Source: Vibrio crassostreae (lineage in GTDB: Bacteria > Pseudomonadota > Gammaproteobacteria > Enterobacterales > Vibrionaceae). Taken from it: DNA of 64,000 bases. Both the position numbers and the translations under genes were made by a program. Location of the stretch: the NCBI RefSeq assembly GCF_024347415.1, contig NZ_AP025477.1, positions 744,001 through 808,000 on the forward strand, written 5' to 3'. Shown here one piece after another: positions 1 through 8,322 of this stretch. Numbering within the stretch: position 1 is the stretch's first letter; each line of letters opens with the position of its first letter. The notes under the pieces were generated by a model. The model ran no database searches. It saw nothing but the letters and a program-made list of their open reading frames with translations, and was not told the origin of the DNA.

Positions 1-405
1 GTTATCAGAGGTTGTGATGGCAACTAAATGATCGATATCAGCATTCTGCTTAGCTTGTTCAATTATCGCCTCCGCTGCTTCTTGGGCAAAGCCTTGACCA
101 TAAAACTCAGGAACAAACCCGTAGCCAATATCATGCGACTCTAAGGTGTCTCTTTTTATTAGTCCGCAGATACCAATTGGTGTTGAACAATCCTTGATTT
201 CAACCATCAACAAACAGACTCCCTTCTCTTCGTGCATCTTAAGAATGTTGTTTTCGATGTATTCGACAGCCTTGTCAGTGTCGCTGATTTCCTTATCACC
301 AATGTAACGCAGGAAATCTTCTGAGCTGTATAATCGCTGAATAAACGCCGCATCTTGAGGCGTGATCATTCTTAATCGTAAACGTTCGGTCTCGACGGCC
401 TGCAT
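1..405 (-). CDS. GNAT-family N-acetyltransferase, C-terminus cut by window edge
   Basis: The reverse frame reads from an ATG at 405 without a stop to base 1. The product starts MQAVETERLRLRMITPQD, the usual opening of RimJ/RimL-type GNAT acetyltransferases (ETERLxLR). Further in it has a GIGY-like strand (SHDIGYGFVPEFYGQGFAQEA), which carries the acetyl-CoA pyrophosphate loop (Q-G-F-A). The family transfers acetyl groups from acetyl-CoA to protein N-termini or small amines, and the substrate here is unknown. The last part of the protein lies outside the window. Confidence 0.85.
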   Translation of the reverse strand, partial: MQAVETERLRLRMITPQDAAFIQRLYSSEDFLRYIGDKEISDTDKAVEYIENNILKMHEEKGVCLLMVEIKDCSTPIGICGLIKRDTLESHDIGYGFVPEFYGQGFAQEAAEAIIEQAKQNADIDHLVAITTSDN

Positions 406-502
406 AGTGATATTTTCCTTGCTGAATACCATGTAAATATTGAGTTCTAGAGCTAAAATGATTATCCTCCACCGCCTAAACTAAATACAAGGCTATGCAG
501 CA

Positions 503-712
503 ATGAACCGTAAGAAAAAAATCAATCAAATTCTAAAAAAGAAGCAGAAACAGGCGAATTCTAAACTGCATAGTAGCAACAAGCCTCGCTACATTTCTAA
601 AGCTGACCGCGCAAAAATGGAAGCTGAAGAACAAGCTAAAGCGGCTCAAGAGCACGCTGAAGGTTCAGTAGAAGCGACTGTCGAAGCTGAAGAGACAAAA
701 GCTGCAGAGTAA
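503..712 (+). CDS. small highly charged DUF2986-like protein (69 aa)
   Basis: The N-terminal half is strongly basic (MNRKKKINQILKKKQKQ), followed by a conserved-looking NKPRYISKADRAKME segment and an acidic, Ala/Glu-rich tail. This matches my recollection of the DUF2986 family, short proteins common in Vibrio and relatives with no known function. There is no signal peptide or membrane segment. The gene stands alone with its own downstream terminator. Basic-then-acidic composition might suggest nucleic-acid or ribosome contact, but that is only a guess. Confidence 0.75.
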   Translation: MNRKKKINQILKKKQKQANSKLHSSNKPRYISKADRAKMEAEEQAKAAQEHAEGSVEATVEAEETKAAE

Positions 713-769
713 GTTAAAACTCGCAGTCCTCTTGTCCAAATCTCCGTACTGAGTCAATGGATAAGAACA

Positions 770-800
770 AAAAAGCAGCCTTTATTTGGGCTGCTTTTTT
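770..800. terminator. bidirectional intrinsic terminator
   Basis: The stem AAAAGCAGCC / GGGCTGCTTTT has a 7-nt loop and T/A tracts on both sides. It sits between the convergent DUF2986-like gene and the metal-transport operon, so it can serve both. Confidence 0.85.
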
Positions 801-825
801 GATCCTACCATTTTAATCGCGCTGA

Positions 826-1749
826 TTAGCCTTTGAATGGCTGCACTTCCCAACGGGCAAACGGCGCTTTTCCATTAATCCCAGCTCTACCCCAACGATC
901 AACAGAATCCACCACTAAAATACGCTCATTCGGTACCAATGATTTAATCAAGTTATTTGGCTTTTTCGCTGTGACTAACCATAGAGCATCGTCTTCTGAG
1001 AACATCTCTTTAAGCTTGGCTTTGTCTTCGTCTGTCCACTCAAGCTCGGCTTTGAACATACGCTCTTCAACAAACAATTGGCTGCCAGAGGCGAAATCTT
1101 CCAAGCTTTCTGACAGCAGCAATACTGAATCCACGTCGTTATCCAGTAATACTGCTTGCTGCTTGTTGATCAGTTCACGAACATCCAACATCACACGTTG
1201 TAAGTTACTATCAATCGTTCCAGCTTGCGCGGGCCACAACAACTTAAAGTCGTCAGCCACAATCGCCGCCATACGCGTTAAGTTGGTCGGGTTTAACCAC
1301 GCGTATTTAGACACATCACCATTCGACAATGTAAGGACTGCAACACCTTGTGCACGCGGTGTAATTGCTTGAGCCGCATCTACTTCCACTAAACGGATAT
1401 TGCCTTGTCTTGCGTATACAAAGGTAGGATCCGCTTGCCAGATCGATGACAGTGTTACCGCAACGGTCGCCTTTTCGCCGGATTGAAGCACTTTATTCGC
1501 ACCCTTGGTACCAAACCAATTCGGCAGACGGTCAATACCGTAGCGCTTGGGGGGCAGGTATTCGGTCGTAATGTCTGTGCCTTTAGTTAGCTCTGTCGCC
1601 AATGCATAAGTCACAGGTGTACTGGTTAGGATATCTTCTGCATTCACATTCAGTGACAGCACAGAACCAGCCATTAATACACTACCAAGTACACTCACTT
1701 GAGCCGTTGCTTTTACTGAGCTAGCGATACGATTCATTAAACAAGTCAT
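826..1749 (-). CDS. TroA/ZnuA-fold periplasmic protein with lost metal ligands
   Basis: The product is 307 aa with an N-terminal signal-like segment and N-V-N-A-E cleavage region. I chose the ATG at 1749, just after the permease stop and with GAAAGG upstream, rather than an in-frame extension back to 1878 that would overlap the permease. The middle segment KYAWLNPTNLTRMAAIVADDF aligns by pattern with the PHxWLDPxNxxxMA segment of cluster-9 metal-binding proteins, but the histidine is replaced by Tyr-Ala. I see no other His in ligand positions. It is the last gene of the metal ABC operon, so it probably works with the transporter, perhaps as an accessory or regulator rather than a direct metal binder. 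That role is inferred. Confidence 0.65.
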   Translation of the reverse strand: MTCLMNRIASSVKATAQVSVLGSVLMAGSVLSLNVNAEDILTSTPVTYALATELTKGTDITTEYLPPKRYGIDRLPNWFGTKGANKVLQSGEKATVAVTLSSIWQADPTFVYARQGNIRLVEVDAAQAITPRAQGVAVLTLSNGDVSKYAWLNPTNLTRMAAIVADDFKLLWPAQAGTIDSNLQRVMLDVRELINKQQAVLLDNDVDSVLLLSESLEDFASGSQLFVEERMFKAELEWTDEDKAKLKEMFSEDDALWLVTAKKPNNLIKSLVPNERILVVDSVDRWGRAGINGKAPFARWEVQPFKG

Positions 1750-1751
1750 GA

Positions 1752-2627
1752 TTACGCCTTTCTTACGATTCGGTATAGCGTTGCTGCTAGGAAAAACGTC
1801 GCAGAAACGATGATGATTGACGCGCCCGATGGCACTGGCAGTTTTAGCTCCATAGGCAACACAGTTCCAACCAAACACGCGATGATTGCGAGCAACGCCG
1901 ACAGCAGTACAAAACTCCCCATACGTTTGGTTAGCAATCGAGCGGTCGCACCTGGAATCAGCAACAACGCACCCACTAAAACCGCACCTACGATCTTTAC
2001 GGCCGCAATCGTTACTAAGGTGATCATCATGACAAACAAGTAATCGTAAAAGCTGGTATTGTAACCGCGCACCTTGGCAATATCAGGGCTGATACAAGTC
2101 AGGAGAATACGGTTGAAGGTCGGTATCAAGAGCAAAATGATGATCGCGCAACTGCTTGCAAGAATCGCTAAGTCTTGGTCTGTTACGGTAAGAATCGAGC
2201 CAAACAGTACGTTTTCAAGCATGTGGATATTGATCTTACGTGCCACGTACATCAGCAATGCCGCGCCAACCGCTAACGCAAGTGCAAGGAAAACGCCGAC
2301 TAAGGTGTCGTATGGCACATTGGTTCTATTTCTCACGAAGTGAAGAAGCAAAGCGAAGATCATACAGAAGCTAAACAAACCAATGATTGGGTTTTCTGGT
2401 GGTTCGCCAAGTAAAACACCAATAGCGATACCGGTTAATGCTGCGTGGCCTACTGCCTCAGAGAAGAAAGCCAGACGCTTGGCAATCACCAAAGTGCCAA
2501 GACCACCTAATAGAGGACCAAGTAGTAACGCTGCAACCAAAGCGTTTACCATGAAGGCATACATGAAGCTGTCTGATAACAAACCCGCTTCAACACCACT
2601 AATGGCAAGTTGTCGTAACCAATCCAT
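1752..2627 (-). CDS. metal ABC transporter permease, ZnuB/MntB family
   Basis: A 291-aa polytopic protein with about eight hydrophobic segments. It carries the family hallmarks of cluster-9 permeases: GTLVIAKRLAFFSEAVGHAAL near residues 40-65 (the coupling region) and a KIVGAVLVGALLLIPGATARL segment near residues 210-230. It forms the inner-membrane channel for a divalent metal, probably zinc, manganese or iron. The start codon shares one base with the ATPase stop (TAATG), so the two are translationally coupled. The metal cannot be told from the sequence. Confidence 0.92.
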   Translation of the reverse strand: MDWLRQLAISGVEAGLLSDSFMYAFMVNALVAALLLGPLLGGLGTLVIAKRLAFFSEAVGHAALTGIAIGVLLGEPPENPIIGLFSFCMIFALLLHFVRNRTNVPYDTLVGVFLALALAVGAALLMYVARKINIHMLENVLFGSILTVTDQDLAILASSCAIIILLLIPTFNRILLTCISPDIAKVRGYNTSFYDYLFVMMITLVTIAAVKIVGAVLVGALLLIPGATARLLTKRMGSFVLLSALLAIIACLVGTVLPMELKLPVPSGASIIIVSATFFLAATLYRIVRKA

Positions 2628-3361
2628 TACGCAACCTCCTTCGATTTGGTCATGGCAGAACCACTACTGTAATGCTGAAACAAGCTCTCAATTTTGCTTG
2701 GGTGTAAAACTTCTTCATGCGGGCCACTATCTACTAAGAATCGGTTAACGACATGTACGTTCGCTTCAAGTCGACGAACTGCCGTTACATCGTGGTGCAC
2801 CGCTAGAATCGTTCGACCTTCATTCACACATTCACGAATTAGCGATTCCAGATAACGAACGCCCTGCTCGTCCATACCGGTCGTAGGTTCATCCAATACC
2901 AGTAAGCTTGGGTTATCCAATAACGCTTGAGCAAACAAAACACGTTGCTGCTCACCACCCGACAACTGTCCCATACGACGGTCGCTACGTGTCGCCATAC
3001 CAACGCGATCTAACTGTGCGAGTGCAAGATCCAGTTGCTTAGATTTACGACGCCAAAATAGAGGGATTCGCGTTTGATTTAGCAGAACAAAGTCCATGAC
3101 CGTCAACGGTAAGCTCGACTCGAATGTCGCTTTTTGAGGCACGTAACCAATACTTGGCTTTTCTGGCCAATGAATGTTGATCGCTCCAGAGAAAGGCGTC
3201 AGTCCAAGTACTGATCTCAGCAAAGAAGTCTTGCCGCCACCGTTTGGTCCCATGATCACATGACACTCGCCCGCTTTAAGTTCTAGCGAGATATCTTCAA
3301 GAATCACATTATTATCGTACTGTAGACCCAGTTTATTGATTAAGATTGATGGACCTAGCAT
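2627..3361 (-). CDS. metal ABC transporter ATP-binding protein, ZnuC/MntA family
   Basis: A 244-aa ATPase with Walker A GPNGGGKTSLLRSVLG near residue 40, a Q-loop region (YVPQKATF), the signature LSGGEQQRVLFAQAL, Walker B SLLVLDEPTTGMD and the H-loop LAVHHD. All catalytic motifs are intact. It powers the adjacent permease. Its start overlaps the stop of the upstream binding protein by one base and its stop overlaps the permease start in the same way, which indicates an operon with tight stoichiometry. Confidence 0.95.
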   Translation of the reverse strand: MLGPSILINKLGLQYDNNVILEDISLELKAGECHVIMGPNGGGKTSLLRSVLGLTPFSGAINIHWPEKPSIGYVPQKATFESSLPLTVMDFVLLNQTRIPLFWRRKSKQLDLALAQLDRVGMATRSDRRMGQLSGGEQQRVLFAQALLDNPSLLVLDEPTTGMDEQGVRYLESLIRECVNEGRTILAVHHDVTAVRRLEANVHVVNRFLVDSGPHEEVLHPSKIESLFQHYSSGSAMTKSKEVA

Positions 3362-4296
3362 TATACGTTCCCGCTTTTAGCTTGGTTCGCCGCCGCAAAT
3401 TTCATTGCTTCGATTAACGTTTCTAGGTTCTTCTTCATTTCAACTGCGACTTTGTCGTCTTCATATTCGCCGTGCGTCATGTGAGAGAAACGGTAAAGCT
3501 GAACGCCCGTTTCCGCTTCAATGGTGTCAACAAAAAGGTTTGGCATGTTGAGCTCATAGAACAGAACATCAATACCCGATGCGCGGATCTTCTCGATCGT
3601 CTCTTGCAGTTGGCTAGCACTTGGTTCAACACCGTGTGCAGGCTCAATCACCGCCGCAACATCTACACCAAACTCTTGAAGGATATAACCGTAAGCATTG
3701 TGCGTAGTCGCTACTTTCATGCCTGATGTGTCTAGCTCACCTAGTGACAACATCGCATCACGCTTCATAAAGCGAAATTGCTTGGCGTATTTACGCGCGT
3801 TCTTGCGATAAAACGTAGCATTGTCTGGGTCAAGCTTAGAGACTTCGCTGGCGATGGTGTAAACCTTTTGAATCGTTGTCGAAAGCCCAACAAAGGTATG
3901 CGGGTTAACAGCACCTTGACCAACAGACTGACCAAGAGCAGGAAGTAGAGGAACTTCTTTATTTGCTTCGATCACGACTAAGTCATCACGTTGCGCTGCT
4001 GAAATCACTTTAAGCGCGAAGTCATCGTGGCCAATACCGTTTACTACGATTGCATCCATCTGGCTCAATCGCTTTAAATCATTGGGTTGTGGTAAGTAGT
4101 TATGTGGATTGAAACCTGCGTCAACCAAAGGAAGAATGTTCACTTTGTCTCCTACTACTGCTTTTACGTAGCTGTAGTAAGGCTGAAGCGTGATACCAAT
4201 CGTCAGCTTGTTGCTGTCGATATTATATTCTTTTGCCAATGCACTGGGTGCCATGAACACCGCTAATAACGGCATGAACAGAGTCATAATTCGCAT
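3361..4296 (-). CDS. metal ABC transporter substrate-binding protein, ZnuA-like
   Basis: A 311-aa exported protein (signal MRIMTLFMPLLAVFMAPSALAKE). The start at 4296 follows an AAGAG ribosome site and avoids the overlap that the longer in-frame start at 4344 would make. Cluster-9 ligands are visible as the His of NPHNY, the His of NPHTF and the His of THNAYGY. There is no His-rich loop as in classical ZnuA. It captures a divalent metal in the periplasm and hands it to the permease at 1752-2627. Zinc, manganese and iron are all possible, and the Fur-like box at the operon head favours iron or manganese. Confidence 0.88.
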   Translation of the reverse strand: MRIMTLFMPLLAVFMAPSALAKEYNIDSNKLTIGITLQPYYSYVKAVVGDKVNILPLVDAGFNPHNYLPQPNDLKRLSQMDAIVVNGIGHDDFALKVISAAQRDDLVVIEANKEVPLLPALGQSVGQGAVNPHTFVGLSTTIQKVYTIASEVSKLDPDNATFYRKNARKYAKQFRFMKRDAMLSLGELDTSGMKVATTHNAYGYILQEFGVDVAAVIEPAHGVEPSASQLQETIEKIRASGIDVLFYELNMPNLFVDTIEAETGVQLYRFSHMTHGEYEDDKVAVEMKKNLETLIEAMKFAAANQAKSGNV

Positions 4297-4312
4297 AGTA
4301 ATTCTCTTATTA

Positions 4313-4909
4313 TTAGTGAGCATCGCTTTCATGATGCTGTTCAATTTCTGATTCGTTCACGACCATTTTCCAACCAGTAGACTCAAGCGTGTGTTGGTCA
4401 AAAGTAGCTGGCTGTTTCGCTACGCCATCCAAGAAGATCCAGATTTCAGGAGAAACGCTGTTCGCGTTTAAAATAAAGGAATCCTCAGAACCATGATCGG
4501 TTGGCGTAGCTTGTTCACTTGGTGTCGCAGATTCACTTGGAGCAGAGAAATAGTAACCACGCTCGTCCAATACCCAAGCATGAGAACCTTTGCGCTTCCA
4601 ACTCTGATCTTCTACAAACGGGGCAACCCATTCATCTTTGAGTGACGCAACACTCGGCCATTCTCCATCTGAGTCCATGTGCAGGTCACGAATTTCTTCA
4701 TGCGCTAAACGCAGCTCTGATAGCATCGCCAAGTTTTCTTGTTCAACATCAGTCACAAGAATTTGATGATCAAGCACTGGTTTAACGTGGGATTCCGCCT
4801 GATGAAATGGGATCGCGACAGTTGCAAAACAAAGGATGAACACAATGATCAGCCCTACCCATTTGCCCTCTCTGCCGCCCGTATCAGCACGTACGCTTTG
4901 AATCATCAT
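4313..4909 (-). CDS. membrane-anchored periplasmic protein of a metal-uptake operon (possibly DUF6162)
   Basis: A 198-aa protein with one hydrophobic segment near residues 17-35 (VGLIIVFILCFATVAIPF), so an N-in, C-out anchor is likely. The periplasmic part has a short heptad-like stretch, a Trp-rich region and a Ser/Thr/Pro linker, and ends in a His-containing tail (EQHHESDAH) that could bind metal. It overlaps the upstream exported-protein gene by 4 bases and lies directly before the metal-binding protein. I recall a DUF6162 family in such operons, but the match is from memory only. Confidence 0.6.
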   Translation of the reverse strand: MMIQSVRADTGGREGKWVGLIIVFILCFATVAIPFHQAESHVKPVLDHQILVTDVEQENLAMLSELRLAHEEIRDLHMDSDGEWPSVASLKDEWVAPFVEDQSWKRKGSHAWVLDERGYYFSAPSESATPSEQATPTDHGSEDSFILNANSVSPEIWIFLDGVAKQPATFDQHTLESTGWKMVVNESEIEQHHESDAH

Positions 4910-5241
4910 TTTTCGCTGATCTCTACAACATCAACTTCAACTGGAAACTCATGACCTGAATCGAACACAAGGTAGAACTCAGTGTCTGGATGTGGGAATT
5001 CAACGATAGAACGTTTATCTGTCATCTCTTTTGCAATCAAGTTGTCTTCGTAATCGTACATCTCAACTGCGTAATCAATCGCTTTGCTGCCATCCGAATA
5101 ACCCGCTTCACAAGCAACAGTCTTGCCTTCAAACCAGCAGCTCATCAGCGGAAAGTGTGCTTGCGCAGGTAATGCAGCGAAACCAAGTCCCAGTACTAAG
5201 CAAGGAGTCATTAAAGCGTTAAGTTTTGTTTTTATTGTCAT
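4906..5241 (-). CDS. small exported protein, function unknown
   Basis: A 111-aa product starting at 5241 (MTIKTKLNALMTPCLVLG). It has a signal peptide ending at PAQAHF and two cysteines (SCWFEGKTVACEAGYSDG) that may form a disulfide. The rest reads as beta strands, similar in flavour to the carboxypeptidase-regulatory or DUF4198-type folds encoded just upstream. It overlaps the next gene by 4 bases, so it belongs to the metal operon. No function is recognised. Confidence 0.6.
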   Translation of the reverse strand: MTIKTKLNALMTPCLVLGLGFAALPAQAHFPLMSCWFEGKTVACEAGYSDGSKAIDYAVEMYDYEDNLIAKEMTDKRSIVEFPHPDTEFYLVFDSGHEFPVEVDVVEISEK

Positions 5242-5289
5242 GGTTTGTACTCTAGCCACAGTGCAAATTCTCAGAAGTAAACTGAGCGA

Positions 5290-5320
5290 TAAAGGGCTCA
5301 AATGAGCCCTTAAGTTTTTT
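5290..5320. terminator. short hairpin inside the metal operon
   Basis: AAGGGCTCA / TGAGCCCTT with a 2-nt loop is followed by T6 only on the plus strand. In the operon direction the T-run is weak, so partial attenuation between the DUF4198 gene and the downstream genes is more likely than a full stop. Confidence 0.45.
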
Positions 5321-5356
5321 GGTTTTGAATCAGGGATCTAGCCCCGATATCACAGA

Positions 5357-6193
5357 CTATTGAAGCAGTGCTTCGAACGTTAGGTGAACGTTCGCGCTTG
5401 CTTTGTCTGCCAGTGGGTTGTCAATCAACTCACCTTTGTAGTTCGCTTTCATTACGTAACGACCCGCTACGTCTGGAGTAAACGTGATTTCACCGTTCTG
5501 ATCACTCACCACATCAATCTGCTCTTGGTGGTTGCGGTACAGCGTCCCATCACGAGTAATCTCCGCTTTCACGTCTTTCTGGATTTCACCGTTGTAGAAG
5601 AACTGGAATGTCACTGGTTCGCCTTCAACGATATCTGAAGGGTGTGTCACAGGCTTCATTTCAAGAAGCTTGCCTTCAATTTTGAACACTGAATCCGTTG
5701 GCTTACCTACCGTGATGTAGCTTTCTGCACGAGTAAAACTGATTTGTGTTACCACGTCACGTGATTTTTCAGGAAGCACAGAGTCACGCTCGGCTTTATT
5801 TGCTTTAATCCACTTCACCGTGTCACGGCGACCCGCTTTGTATTGCGTGTAGTAAGACGGCTGGTTGTTGATCGCCACTTTGTGTGTACCTTCTTCTTCA
5901 AAATAGAAGTCGAAGATTGAACGACGCTTGCCACGAATAACAAAGTTAGGACGCTCGCTGCGACCATCAGGCATGATGACATGCGCATTTTCGCTGCCAG
6001 CAGGCTTATCAAAAACAAACGTACCGTGAGACGCAGTAACGTCGAACGTTAGCCAATCACCACCTTCTTTAGATACTGTAAAGTGAGATGGCAAAATCCA
6101 ACGTGGGTGAGCTTGTGCCGTTGTCGTTGCTGCTAGGCCGAATGCCATCACACCCGCTAGAGCAAGCGCTTTGATTTTTGTCTGTTTCGTCAT
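5357..6193 (-). CDS. DUF4198-family periplasmic protein
   Basis: A 278-aa exported protein with a clear signal (KIKALALAGVMAFGLAATTTAQA) cleaved before HPRWILPSHF. The H-P/H-x-x-W-I-L-P-S opening and the later strand PDVAGRYVMKANYKGE are typical of DUF4198 proteins, which are common in metal (nickel, cobalt, iron) uptake loci. I start at 6193 because GGA sits 7 bases upstream; the in-frame ATG at 6205 has no ribosome site. It lies third in the operon headed by the Fur-like box and probably helps deliver metal in the periplasm (inference). Confidence 0.8.
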   Translation of the reverse strand: MTKQTKIKALALAGVMAFGLAATTTAQAHPRWILPSHFTVSKEGGDWLTFDVTASHGTFVFDKPAGSENAHVIMPDGRSERPNFVIRGKRRSIFDFYFEEEGTHKVAINNQPSYYTQYKAGRRDTVKWIKANKAERDSVLPEKSRDVVTQISFTRAESYITVGKPTDSVFKIEGKLLEMKPVTHPSDIVEGEPVTFQFFYNGEIQKDVKAEITRDGTLYRNHQEQIDVVSDQNGEITFTPDVAGRYVMKANYKGELIDNPLADKASANVHLTFEALLQ

Positions 6194-6313
6194 GTTCAAT
6201 TCCATTATTTATAATTGTGTTAGCCGTGTCGCTCTATCTGAGCCTACGATGACCACTGTCTATTCTGTTCAGCTTGGTTTTAGTTCGTACTTACTAGTTA
6301 CTGTACGCACTTA

Positions 6314-6832
6314 CTATTTAGCGATGTAGTTCAGGGTGATTTCACCCGTCTCTTCCGTTGCTTTTAATTCGTAAGATGTGTTTGAATCTGTGAGTGATAC
6401 TTTTTGACGAAGGTAGTTACGGCCACCGTGTTCGCGAACTACTTCGATATGAACCGTGTACTCGCCTTGTTCTAACGTTTCACCGCTGTCGCTCTTGCCA
6501 TCCCAAACGAAACGGTACTGACCAGCAGGACGTGTTGCAGACGTCACCGCATCAACCAATTCACGATCGTAACGGCCAACCTTTCTCCACCAGCTACGCA
6601 GATCCTTAAGCCATTCGTCTTTACCGACCCAAAGCTCGATAGTTTTCACTGACTTTCGTTCGCTATTCTCTACCCACACCGCCACATAAGGGCGTGCATA
6701 CATAGAGGTATCAATCTTTGGAAGCTCAAAGCTGACATCCAGTTTTGCCGTATCAGGAATCGCTTGTGCCATACCTAGGCTTGGCAAAAGAGATAAAGCA
6801 AGAAGCGCCTTGCTCCAGTTCATTTTTTTCAT
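6314..6832 (-). CDS. DUF2271-family periplasmic protein
   Basis: A 172-aa exported protein, signal peptide up to LGMAQA. The segment RPYVAVWVENSERKSVKTIELW and the following WLKDLRSWWRK, then SATRPAGQYRFVWDGKSDSG, are hallmarks of DUF2271. These proteins are regularly encoded beside PepSY-associated membrane proteins and DUF4198 proteins, as here. The start at 6832 has AAAGG upstream. The biochemical role is unknown. The context is iron or metal acquisition. Confidence 0.82.
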   Translation of the reverse strand: MKKMNWSKALLALSLLPSLGMAQAIPDTAKLDVSFELPKIDTSMYARPYVAVWVENSERKSVKTIELWVGKDEWLKDLRSWWRKVGRYDRELVDAVTSATRPAGQYRFVWDGKSDSGETLEQGEYTVHIEVVREHGGRNYLRQKVSLTDSNTSYELKATEETGEITLNYIAK

Positions 6833-6903
6833 TTTTAACAACCTTTAAAATCCGTTTAACCTTAAGTTCGTTCTTCAATCCGATTCATCAATCGAATCAA
6901 GCG

Positions 6904-7533
6904 TTAAGGCACGGCGACAAAATAGATAACAAGTGAGATTGCAGACCCAAACACCGTCCATTTGATGGAAGTATTAAGCGTCTTTTTCTTAGGTAACAGT
7001 AAGCACACGCCAGTAAGCACAAAGAAGATCATCAATAGCGCTGTGATATCGATAAACCATTTCCATACTTCACCGCTGTTACGACCTTTATGTAGATCGT
7101 TCAACAATGCGATAACGCCGTAATTAGTGGTTTCGACTTCTACAAACTCAGACGTAACGTCAACAAAAACGGAAGCGTTGTAGCCTGGTCCTTTGAAGTC
7201 CATAGACACTTCACCGATGAGCAACTCACCGCCTTCAATATCTGCATAGATGTCCAAACCTGAAGGAACACCAGACAGATTGGCTTCTTCAAACAGAAAC
7301 GTTTCAAAGGCTGTCTCGTCGGCTTTTAATCGCCCGTCTTGGATCGTGAACAAACTCGTAGGAAGCTCTAAAGTAGAGCGTTGAATATTGGGTTGGCTTG
7401 ATTCAAATAACTCAGGTCGGTTCAGGGTGATACCTGTCACTGAGAAAAAAAGAACCACGAACAGAAGCGCCATAGAAATATAAACATGAAGTCGACGAGC
7501 CCATGACTGAACCGCCCTACTTTTTAACGACAT
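6904..7533 (-). CDS. PepSY-associated TM-helix protein
   Basis: A 209-aa inner-membrane protein with one TM helix near residues 15-38 (RLHVYISMALLFVVLFFSVTGITLN) and two more near the C-terminus (WFIDITALLMIFFVLTGVCLLL and the last 20 residues). The W-R-x-H-x-x-S opening and the late LLNDLHKGRNSGEVWKW segment match the PepSY-associated family, which includes PiuB-type proteins tied to iron uptake. First gene of the nine-gene operon; the Fur-like box is about 40 bases upstream. The start is the ATG at 7533; a TTG three codons earlier is also in frame. Confidence 0.85.
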   Translation of the reverse strand: MSLKSRAVQSWARRLHVYISMALLFVVLFFSVTGITLNRPELFESSQPNIQRSTLELPTSLFTIQDGRLKADETAFETFLFEEANLSGVPSGLDIYADIEGGELLIGEVSMDFKGPGYNASVFVDVTSEFVEVETTNYGVIALLNDLHKGRNSGEVWKWFIDITALLMIFFVLTGVCLLLPKKKTLNTSIKWTVFGSAISLVIYFVAVP

Positions 7534-7572
7534 ACAAACCAATACCTATAAATTTTATGGCGACAATTTAGT

Positions 7573-7587
7573 TGATAATCATTCGTA
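7573..7587. promoter_or_regulatory. Fur-like box upstream of metal operon
   Basis: TGATAATCATTCGTA matches 11 of 14 defined positions of the 7-1-7 Fur consensus (TGATAATnATTATCA), with a perfect left half. It lies 40 bases upstream of the PepSY gene start, a position suited to iron-dependent repression. Confidence 0.6.
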
Positions 7588-7877
7588 TTGGCATTCAATT
7601 TACATTGTTTACGTTTGCCGAGTGGCATAAGGAAATTTACATAACATTACATGGGAAGTAATCGAACTGTATGCATATTCTTGCTAACGTGTACTAGAGG
7701 GATTTGATTCGTTCTATTAGAGGTTATCGATAACAGGGTCAAAGCTCAAAAAAACTCAATCTCAACACGCTTGATTGAGATGGGTTTAAGGTAACAGTTG
7801 TGGCTTTAAGGATAGAAAGTTGGGACTATTTTGATCATTGGTTTGATGATAGCTAATGAAGCTTAAAAGGATTTGAA
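7588..7877. other. divergent intergenic region
   Basis: Lies between the metal operon and the lipoprotein gene. It holds the 12-bp perfect palindrome GTTATCGATAAC at 7723-7734 and no open frame of note. The same palindrome occurs again at 51343-51354. Confidence 0.5.
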
Positions 7878-8198
7878 ATGCGTATTTTTGTTTTGGCTTT
7901 TGCTGCGCTAGCGACGGCGTGTACCAGCCAAATAATCAGCACGGAAGAACATATTCAACAATACATCGGTTCAGAAATAACCGATGTACAAGAACGTTAT
8001 CTCACCGAACGGTCACGCCCTATCAGTTTTTGGGCGTCTCGAAACTATGCTTGGATTGAAACCGAGAAGCCGTTAGACAATGGTTATACAGTGCATGCCT
8101 TTAAAAACCCTTATCGTGACTGCACCATTAATTGGGTTGTCGACACTAGCGGTGTGATTCAAAGTGCAACGCCTAGTGGGACAATGTGCGATCCTTAG
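7878..8198 (+). CDS. small putative lipoprotein, function unknown
   Basis: A 106-aa product with an AAAGG ribosome site 8-12 bases upstream. The N-terminus MRIFVLAFAALATACTS is a short lipoprotein-type signal with Cys15 as the likely lipidated residue (L-A-T-A-C, a slightly loose lipobox). The mature part has two further Cys (YRDCTINW and TMCDP) and a hydrophobic-Trp pattern (ISFWASRNYAWIETEK). No family recognised. Monocistronic, with its own terminator. Confidence 0.7.
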   Translation: MRIFVLAFAALATACTSQIISTEEHIQQYIGSEITDVQERYLTERSRPISFWASRNYAWIETEKPLDNGYTVHAFKNPYRDCTINWVVDTSGVIQSATPSGTMCDP

Positions 8199-8242
8199 TC
8201 AAACCAAACTGTAAAACTAGGTAAGCTCTAACTGAAAAATCA

Positions 8243-8283
8243 AAAAGGGTGTCACTTGAACCATCAAATGACACCCTTTTCTA
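8243..8283. terminator. bidirectional intrinsic terminator
   Basis: AAAAGGGTGTCA / TGACACCCTTTT with a 14-nt loop between convergent genes. A and T tracts are on both sides, so it can end both the lipoprotein and the TonB operon transcripts. Confidence 0.85.
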
Positions 8284-8322
8284 TTTGTTACTTTCTCTTG
8301 TCTTCTGTTGTGTTAACAGCAA

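Noticed and set aside
833..1372. 179-codon plus-strand frame opposite the TroA-like gene
   Set aside because: Low-complexity Ser/Thr/Asn composition, no ribosome site, lies fully antisense to a convincing exported protein.
2383..2748. 121-codon plus-strand frame opposite the permease
   Set aside because: Antisense shadow of an intact membrane protein; no family features.
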